The notes beneath the pieces are model-generated. The model was not told the DNA's origin and made no database searches. It saw only the letters and a program-made list of their open reading frames with translations. A stretch of 9,680 bases of DNA from Acidobacteriota bacterium (GTDB taxonomy: Bacteria; Acidobacteriota; Blastocatellia; Pyrinomonadales; Pyrinomonadaceae). Below are positions 5,851 through 9,680 of this stretch, piece by piece. Position numbers and translations under genes: made by a program. Each line of letters starts with the position of its first letter. Positions within the stretch are counted from its first letter, which is position 1. The stretch covers positions 1-9,680 of the forward strand of contig CAUJFK010000266.1 of assembly GCA_963169175.1 (NCBI GenBank), written 5' to 3'.

Positions 5851-6995
5851 TGTCTTACGAATCAGTTGATAAACTTCAAAAGGTCCTGCAGGAGAACGTA
5901 TTTCATTACGCGAAGTACTCAAAGAAAGCGGCAGGAAGGGCCCTCGGCACAATCGTCGAAATAATTACCTATTACCTGCTTAAAACCTGGGAACTAAATG
6001 ACTCTATATCCATTGAAAGAGGAATGGGAGAATACGGAAACCCAGATATCAAACATAATGTTGAATACTCATTGCATCCGGTAGTTGCAACCTACGCCGT
6101 CAAGTTTCCAAAAGATGGACGATCTATAACCTCCCATCGCGTTTTGAAAGTTTTGGTTGAGAACGACATTGATCTGTCCTCCTTTATTACAAGGTCTACT
6201 ACGAATCTGCTGTCGAAGGATCAGATATTGCGAAATGCTTGCACTCTTGCGATTAGCGAAAAGTCCTACTTGTTATGTAGTTTCGACAAAGATGACGGCG
6301 AAGAATTCGTTCTGCGAATCTACGAACAACTGCACAAAGCCTTTGCGATGCTTGAGTGTAAACGGGTCGGAGTTGAAGAAGGAACAAAGAAGGGTCCTCA
6401 AACGATCGAGAAAGCGAAACAGGGTGCATACGTCGCTCGAACAGTTTCGTCATTGCAGAAGATCAGGAATGAGAAAGGTCAAATGCTTGGAATCATCTAT
6501 CGAAGCGACGGTACGATCGTTTCCGCTCCATTCACTGAACTAGTGGAAGAGGTAATCAATTCGAACGACGCCGAACTTCTTCGACGCTTTGTTTTGACCG
6601 TTGGTGTCGTAAGTAATCACGGCAACTGGTTCACCTCGGAAAACCAGAACAAAGAGTTGAGAGTCCTCGCGCAATCTTACGATTGGCTTTTGTTTCTGAC
6701 TGATAATGGCCTCGCTCACTTTATCGAAAAGCTTTTATTGAATCCGGAATTAGAGCATACTCTGATTCAGGAAGCGTTCAATGCCAGTTATTCTGGGGAC
6801 AAAAAGAAGAATCAGTTTACCAAGGTTCAGATGAGTGTAAAGGCTGATAAAATGCTATTGGAATATTTCACTAAGAATCTAGCAGAAATTGAAAGCTGGT
6901 TCGAGATTATTTCTCCGAAAGGAAAAGCCATAGAAGCCTTAAAATCCGAACTTGAGTTGCTTAAAGATAAGAATTGGATTGAGATTTTAAAATGA
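5850..6995 (+). CDS. Putative type II restriction endonuclease, PD-(D/E)xK-like, unassigned family
   Basis: The 381-residue protein starts at GTG 5850, overlapping the tdh stop by one base. I do not recognise a named enzyme. The sequence shows a conserved-looking helix KAAGRALGTIVEIITYYLL (26-44), then ERGMGEYGNPDIKHNVEYSLHP (56-77) with PD at 65-66, then AMLECKRVGVEEG (166-178) with E169-x-K171. PD followed later by ExK is the catalytic pattern of PD-(D/E)xK nucleases. The gap between the two halves is about 100 residues, so which acidic residues form the site is uncertain. The C-terminal half has no motif I can name. The gene overlaps the following Dam-type methyltransferase by ATGA, the arrangement expected of a restriction-modification pair, and this drives the call. 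Base composition is AT-richer than tdh, which fits acquisition by transfer. No signal peptide or membrane segment is seen. Confidence 0.7.
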   Translation: MSYESVDKLQKVLQENVFHYAKYSKKAAGRALGTIVEIITYYLLKTWELNDSISIERGMGEYGNPDIKHNVEYSLHPVVATYAVKFPKDGRSITSHRVLKVLVENDIDLSSFITRSTTNLLSKDQILRNACTLAISEKSYLLCSFDKDDGEEFVLRIYEQLHKAFAMLECKRVGVEEGTKKGPQTIEKAKQGAYVARTVSSLQKIRNEKGQMLGIIYRSDGTIVSAPFTELVEEVINSNDAELLRRFVLTVGVVSNHGNWFTSENQNKELRVLAQSYDWLLFLTDNGLAHFIEKLLLNPELEHTLIQEAFNASYSGDKKKNQFTKVQMSVKADKMLLEYFTKNLAEIESWFEIISPKGKAIEALKSELELLKDKNWIEILK

Positions 6996-7705
6996 GTGCT
7001 GGAAGAAACATAAATACCTTTAGCCAGAGTTGGGGAACGCCCCGCAAATACGTGGACGCCGTTAGGAAGTTCTTTGGTGGTCAGGTTGATCTTGACCCAT
7101 GCTCTAACGAATTCTCCCTAGTAAATGCCCGAGTCGAGTATAGATTGCCGTTTGCTGACGGACTCAAGGAAACCTGGAATTTTCCAACAGTCTATGTAAA
7201 TCCACCGTACGGCATCGACCAACAACACGGCACGGCCATAAAGAATTGGCTAGCCCATTGCGCGCATGCTCACGAGGAGTTTGGATCTGAAGTCCTTGCC
7301 CTTATTCCGATAGCGGCAAATACTGGCCACTGGAAGAAATACGTTTTCACAAAGGCCCGAGGCATTTGTTTTCTTTACGATACGCGCTTACGTTTCCTTG
7401 AGAATGGAGTTGATACCGGAAAAGGTGCTCCAATGGCGTGCGCAATGGTCTATTGGGGAAATAACTTTAGGCGTTTTTACGATGTCTTCATCGAATACGG
7501 AGCCGCCGTTGACATTTCGAACCTAATCGGCGAGCAGATCGGAAGTGAAAGGAACAATTTAAGGCTATTTCAGGTGTCTAATGCTGAAGAGAAATCGATT
7601 CAAAGAGGTCTCGAAGATGCTGATGCAGGACGTCTGAAATCACATTCCGAGGCCCGAGCTAAATATGAAAAGCGGTCCAAGATCGCAGGGAGCTGCGACC
7701 TTTAA
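6992..7705 (+). CDS. DNA N6-adenine methyltransferase, phage Dam-like family (PF05869 type)
   Basis: This is the likely protective methylase of the restriction-modification pair. SWGTPRKYVDAV (13-24) and QVDLDPCSNEF (31-41) match the W-x-T-P and D-P-C-(A/S) motifs of the phage-type Dam family. The catalytic motif is NPPYG (70-74), which places adenine at the active site; S-adenosylmethionine is the methyl donor. IPIAANTGHWKKYVF (105-119) and GAPMACAMVYWG (145-156) are typical later elements of the fold. ATG 6992 overlaps the TGA of the nuclease gene (ATGA), so the two are translationally coupled. The product is 237 residues. Its tail (about 199-225: SIQRGLEDADAGRLKSHSEA) is unlike a normal methylase ending and resembles antitoxin C-termini. 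The target sequence cannot be read from the gene. Confidence 0.85.
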   Translation: MSAGRNINTFSQSWGTPRKYVDAVRKFFGGQVDLDPCSNEFSLVNARVEYRLPFADGLKETWNFPTVYVNPPYGIDQQHGTAIKNWLAHCAHAHEEFGSEVLALIPIAANTGHWKKYVFTKARGICFLYDTRLRFLENGVDTGKGAPMACAMVYWGNNFRRFYDVFIEYGAAVDISNLIGEQIGSERNNLRLFQVSNAEEKSIQRGLEDADAGRLKSHSEARAKYEKRSKIAGSCDL

Positions 7706-7744
7706 CGGAACTTATCCCACCGCGAAGGCCGCGAAAATTAAGTT

Positions 7745-7939
7745 ATTTATTCACGGATCAAACAGCATTTAGAAACAACTCTCAACGAAATCCGCGAGGC
7801 CGGGCTTTACAAATCCGAACGCGTTATTGAAAGTCCGCAGGATGCCCGCATCGAAGTCGGCGGCTGGGAAGTCCTGAATGTGTGCGCCAACAACTATCTC
7901 GGGTTGAGCGATCATCCGGCGGTCGCTATCGTGATATAA
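7745..7939 (+). pseudogene. kbl: 5' fragment of a second, diverged kbl (dead)
   Basis: From 7745 to about 7927 the DNA translates as IYSRIKQHLETTLNEIREAG, LYKSERVIESPQDARIEVGG, then NNYLGLSDHPAVA, matching codons 1-61 of the intact kbl at 9045. Homology stops near 7922-7927, and the frame reaches TAA at 7937-7939 after three unrelated codons. The codon in the start position is ATT instead of ATG, and the next upstream codons offer no start. By hand alignment 41 of 177 bases differ from the intact copy. Most changes are silent, so the fragment comes from a separate kbl lineage that was under selection until recently, not from a fresh duplication. It probably marks where kbl originally stood behind tdh. 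The 39 bases before it, after the methylase stop, hold nothing I can identify. Confidence 0.85.
7901..7921 (+). repeat. 21-bp direct repeat, left copy (within the kbl fragment)
   Basis: An exact 21-base match to 9201-9221, starting GGGTTGAGCG and ending ATCCGGCG, encodes the GLSDHPA part of kbl. It is the last homologous stretch before the kbl fragment breaks off. That makes it a candidate crossover or attachment site, although such a match could also arise by chance conservation at this level of identity. Confidence 0.6.
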
Positions 7940-7940
7940 T
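7932..7940 (+). promoter_or_regulatory. Extended -10 promoter at the kbl-fragment/island junction
   Basis: TGATATAAT is a perfect TGnTATAAT extended -10 element. Transcription would start near 7947, only a few bases before ATG 7951, so the message would be nearly leaderless. No good -35 box lies 16-18 bases upstream, but extended -10 promoters can do without one. It would drive the antitoxin array and perhaps intact kbl. Confidence 0.45.
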
Positions 7941-7950
7941 CTCAAACAGA

Positions 7951-8181
7951 ATGCAAACGGTTGAAGCGATCATCGGCACGATGGGCATTGTTAAGGTGCT
8001 GTCGCATTATCGTTTGCCAAAGGACCGCAAAGCGTTGGTGACAATTTTGGACGAAGAGGCTATTGAAACTACTTCGCAAAGATTCAAGGATAAGAAGGAG
8101 CAACTGATCGGGGCGTTTAAGAAAGCACAGGAAGCGAATATCTTCAGAGACATCGACGATCCAGCGAAAACTGAGAGATGA
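7951..8181 (+). CDS. Small antitoxin-like protein
   Basis: The 76-residue product starts MQTVEAIIGTMGIVKVLSHY, then LPKDRKALVTILDEE. That is the beta-strand pattern of the AbrB/AF2212-like antitoxin N-terminus, which binds its own promoter DNA. A basic helix with KKAQEANIFRDIDDPAK follows, the part that normally contacts the toxin. ATG 7951 is chosen because the upstream frame extension is the tail of the kbl fragment in another frame. Shortly before the stop, in the +1 frame, bases 8174-8191 read RDEWE-stop, an ending familiar from such antitoxins. The C-terminus may therefore carry a one-base indel near the A-run at 8167-8170. The toxin expected next is not recognisable. The family call rests on pattern resemblance. 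Confidence 0.6.
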   Translation: MQTVEAIIGTMGIVKVLSHYRLPKDRKALVTILDEEAIETTSQRFKDKKEQLIGAFKKAQEANIFRDIDDPAKTER

Positions 8182-8282
8182 ATGGGAATGAAGCGATTCT
8201 GGATGTCGATTTTCTCAACTATGTTTTGCAAGACCTAATTGATTTTGGAATAAAGACGTATGAGCACAAGGTTAACGCTTGA
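8178..8282 (+). CDS. 34-codon ORF overlapping the antitoxin stop (possible toxin remnant)
   Basis: ATG 8178 overlaps the preceding TGA (ATGA), the usual coupling of antitoxin and toxin genes. The frame reads MNGNEAILDVDFLNYVLQDL, then IDFGIKTYEHKVNA and a stop at 8280-8282, inside the next gene. ILDVDFL resembles the first strand of PIN-domain toxins, with an early Asp, but nothing after it can be matched. It is either a very short remnant of a toxin or a chance frame. Confidence 0.3.
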   Translation: MNGNEAILDVDFLNYVLQDLIDFGIKTYEHKVNA

Positions 8283-8472
8283 ACTCACGGATGATGTAAA
8301 AACCAAACCTAGCCGGGCGGCGACCGAAGACGGCGTGTCTGAGGATTCTTTGGCGGCGAAAGCATTGCAGAGCTATCTTTTCGTTCGGCGTTTTAGAACT
8401 CTCCGGGCACGGTTAAAGGCCGAATCGGAAAGGAAATATGCTGACGAACAAATTTTCGATCTGATTTCGTGA
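8260..8472 (+). CDS. Ribbon-helix-helix-type antitoxin
   Basis: The 70-residue product begins MSTRLTLELTDDV, the single beta strand of ribbon-helix-helix (CopG/Arc-like) DNA-binding proteins. RAATEDGVSEDSLAAKALQSYL forms the two helices. The tail RTLRARLKAESERKYADEQI is the helix expected to wrap a PIN toxin. These antitoxins neutralise the toxin and repress their own operon as dimers. The stop overlaps the GTG of a PIN-type start (GTGA at 8469-8472), which is the normal partner position, but the toxin stops almost at once. TTTTGGA lies upstream of ATG 8260. The gene is intact, so it could still be made without its toxin. Confidence 0.65.
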   Translation: MSTRLTLELTDDVKTKPSRAATEDGVSEDSLAAKALQSYLFVRRFRTLRARLKAESERKYADEQIFDLIS

Positions 8473-8513
8473 GACTCGTTTTAGATGTTTATGTCGACAA
8501 TATCAGAAGCTGA
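8469..8513 (+). pseudogene. PIN-domain (VapC-like) toxin stub
   Basis: GTG 8469 overlaps the antitoxin stop and opens VRLVLDVYV. This is the first strand of a PIN ribonuclease toxin, whose usual form is MRLVLDTNVYVSAL, with the first catalytic Asp (D6) in place. After about eight codons the resemblance ends. The frame reaches TGA at 8511-8513 while the next antitoxin gene has already begun in another frame. The remaining roughly 120 residues of a PIN toxin are gone, so it cannot be active. Confidence 0.55.
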
Positions 8514-8718
8514 AAATATTGTGCTAAACCTGCCGCCGCGCGAGCGAGGCGAGTTAGCGGCCAAATTGCTGGCTTCATTGAAGCCGCCGTACGAAGACGA
8601 AGATGCGATTATCGCTGAAGCATTGCGTCGCAGCGAGGAGATGAAGCTTAATCCTGAGATCGCGATTTCACTCGAGGAACTCGACCGCAGAATACGGGAA
8701 CGATTCAAATGGATGTGA
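8491..8718 (+). CDS. Addiction-module antitoxin (Unstab_antitox/RelB-like, PF09720 type)
   Basis: The 75-residue product starts MSTISEAENIVLNLPPRERG and continues ELAAKLLASLKPP, the N-terminal helices of the family. EDAIIAEALRRSEEMKLNPE and ISLEELDRRIRERF follow. That is the standard pattern in which the acidic C-terminal helix (E-x-L-x-x-R-I-R) clamps a ParE/RelE toxin. ATG 8491 matches the usual family start; an in-frame ATG at 8485 would add two residues, and neither has a strong ribosome binding site. The start lies inside the PIN stub of the preceding module, so the junction probably formed by deletion. The stop overlaps the start of the frameshifted parE downstream. The gene itself looks intact. 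Confidence 0.75.
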   Translation: MSTISEAENIVLNLPPRERGELAAKLLASLKPPYEDEDAIIAEALRRSEEMKLNPEIAISLEELDRRIRERFKWM

Positions 8719-9003
8719 TCGTTCATCCAGAGGCCGATAACGACCTTGTGGACGCAATTGGTTATTACGCGAGGGAGGCTGGCCAGGAATTAGCGGGAAT
8801 TCTATTCCGAATTCCAAAGATGTGCTCAGATAATAAGTGAACGGGCCAAATCGTTTCCTCTATACGTAGCCCAGCTTAGGAGACTGAACTTCCATCGATT
8901 TCCATATCATATTCTATTTGAGATAATCTCGGATGAAGTTGTACAGATCGTGACCGTAAAGCATGATCATAGGCATCCTTCCTATGGAACCGATAGGGTG
9001 TGA
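8709..9003 (+). pseudogene. parE: Frameshifted ParE-family toxin
   Basis: ATG 8709 overlaps the antitoxin end and reads MDVIVHPEADNDLVDAIGYY, then AREAGQELA, the ParE N-terminus. In this frame translation then gives unrelated residues and stops at 8838-8840 after 43 codons. One base past codon GCG (8793-8795) a second frame opens at 8797: EFYSEFQRCAQIISERAKSF, PLYVAQLRRLNFHRFPYHIL, FEIISDEVVQIVTVKHDHRH and PSYGTDRV, ending at TGA 9001-9003. This is the rest of a normal ParE, including the R-R-x-x-F-H-x-F-P-Y-x-I core and the final H-x-x-R-x-P-x-Y. A net +1 or -2 change near 8796 therefore kills the toxin. Intact, it would have been about 97 residues and would poison DNA gyrase or mRNA translation. 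Confidence 0.85.
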
Positions 9004-9044
9004 TTACGGTATCTCTACTCTCAAGAACGAACCGTCTGGAATTT

Positions 9045-9680
9045 ATGTACCGAGAATTCAAAAGTCACCTTGAATCGACAATTAACGACATCCGCGATGC
9101 CGGATTATATAAATCCGAACGCGTAATCGACAGCCCGCAGGATGCGCGGATCGATGTTGGCGGACGGGAAGTTTTGAATATGTGCGCTAATAACTATCTT
9201 GGGTTGAGCGATCATCCGGCGATAGTTGAGGCGGCACGGCAGTCGTTGGATGACTGGGGCTATGGGCTTTCGTCAGTGCGGTTTATCTGCGGAACGCAGG
9301 CGATTCATAAGGAGCTTGAGAGGAAGATCAGCGAGTTTCTTGGGACCGAGGACACGATTCTATACACGTCGTGCTTCGACGCGAACGGCGGGTTGTTTGA
9401 GACGCTGCTGGGTGAGGAAGACGCGGTTATTTCGGACGAGCTGAACCACGCCAGCATCATCGACGGCGTTCGGCTTTGCAAGGCTCAGCGGTTTAGGTAC
9501 AAGAACAGCGACATGGCCGATCTTGAGGCAAAGCTGAACGAGGCAAGATCGGCACGGTTCAGGATGATCGCCACCGACGGCGTTTTCTCGATGGACGGCT
9601 ACATCGCAAAGCTGCCAGAGATATGCGACCTTGCCGAAAAGCACGACGCGCTTGTGATGGTCGATGATTCGCACGCCGTC
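9045..9680 (+). CDS. kbl: Glycine C-acetyltransferase (2-amino-3-ketobutyrate CoA ligase), 5' part
   Basis: The first 212 residues of Kbl are present; the gene continues past the window. Kbl is a cytoplasmic pyridoxal-phosphate enzyme of the alpha-oxoamine synthase group. It cleaves the product of Tdh with CoA to glycine and acetyl-CoA. Visible family motifs are LYKSERVIDSPQDARI (21-36), NNYLGLSDHP (49-58), GYGLSSVRFICGTQ (72-85), the cofactor-stacking region TSCFDANGG, DELNHASIIDG (130-140) and VMVDDSHAV (204-212), whose Asp contacts the cofactor ring nitrogen. The catalytic Lys lies outside the window. ATG 9045 aligns with the family start; the ribosome binding site (TGGA) is weak. The copy lies 41 bases after a broken parE instead of behind tdh, and it carries the right copy of the 21-bp repeat. 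Confidence 0.95.
   Translation, partial: MYREFKSHLESTINDIRDAGLYKSERVIDSPQDARIDVGGREVLNMCANNYLGLSDHPAIVEAARQSLDDWGYGLSSVRFICGTQAIHKELERKISEFLGTEDTILYTSCFDANGGLFETLLGEEDAVISDELNHASIIDGVRLCKAQRFRYKNSDMADLEAKLNEARSARFRMIATDGVFSMDGYIAKLPEICDLAEKHDALVMVDDSHAV
9201..9221 (+). repeat. 21-bp direct repeat, right copy (within intact kbl)
   Basis: This is the exact partner of 7901-7921, exactly 1,300 bases downstream, at the same codons of kbl. The DNA between the two copies holds the antitoxin array and the first 52 codons of intact kbl. Confidence 0.6.

Noticed and set aside
8788..8816. GAATTCTATTCCGAATTCC as an insertion target duplication
   Set aside because: The two GAATTC copies are short and fit ordinary ParE codons (EF...EF). 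They do not flank any inserted element.
8876..9061. 61-codon minus-strand open frame
   Set aside because: It is antisense to the second half of the frameshifted parE and shows no independent features.
1..9680. CRISPR array, tRNA, rRNA, transposase or integrase
   Set aside because: I saw no regularly spaced repeats, no tRNA- or rRNA-like sequence and no recombinase motifs. The island must have moved by host recombination or by an enzyme encoded elsewhere.

Overview
The window looks like chromosomal DNA of a moderately GC-rich bacterium. An acidobacterial host, perhaps close to the Blastocatellia/Pyrinomonadales, is my best guess. It rests on a pheS-pheT-zapB-zapA order, a PheT without the inserted tRNA-binding domain and a PheS with a CxxC...CxxC zinc-ribbon insert. 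No rRNA or other taxonomic marker is present, so this is an inference.

Left block (1-4012, minus strand, housekeeping). Transcription runs right to left: pheS (4012-2756), pheT (2635-536), a ZapB-like coiled-coil protein (447-166) and the start of zapA (160 to the window edge). The two synthetase subunits charge tRNA-Phe. The two small proteins are expected at the division ring. A sigma-70-like promoter can be read between pheT and zapB. PheS carries an in-frame 7-bp tandem repeat in its zinc-ribbon loop and an unusual, AT-richer N-terminus.

Middle (4038-4815). A minus-strand DUF4160-DUF2442 pair, often met as a toxin-antitoxin-like module, lies here. The DUF4160 gene is cut short by one in-frame TAA, and its lost C-terminus is still readable after the stop. 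A hairpin follows the pair. A candidate promoter then points right into tdh.

Right block (4816-9680, plus strand, a split operon). tdh (threonine 3-dehydrogenase) is intact and kbl (2-amino-3-ketobutyrate CoA ligase, 5' part) ends the window. Together they turn threonine into glycine and acetyl-CoA and would normally be adjacent. Here about 3.2 kb separates them. First comes a two-gene restriction-modification system whose GTG start overlaps the tdh stop. Next comes a broken 5' fragment of a second, diverged kbl (7745-7927). Then come three antitoxin-like genes (7951-9003), each followed by a broken or very short partner. One partner is a PIN-type stub, one is a frameshifted parE, and one is an unrecognised 34-codon frame. 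An exact 21-bp direct repeat, once in the kbl fragment and once in intact kbl, brackets this island. It suggests integration or recombination within kbl in which an incoming copy restored the gene.

The parts most worth attention are the split tdh/kbl operon with its kbl remnant, the antitoxins-without-toxins array, the unassigned PD-(D/E)xK nuclease of the restriction-modification pair, and the heptamer repeat inside PheS.
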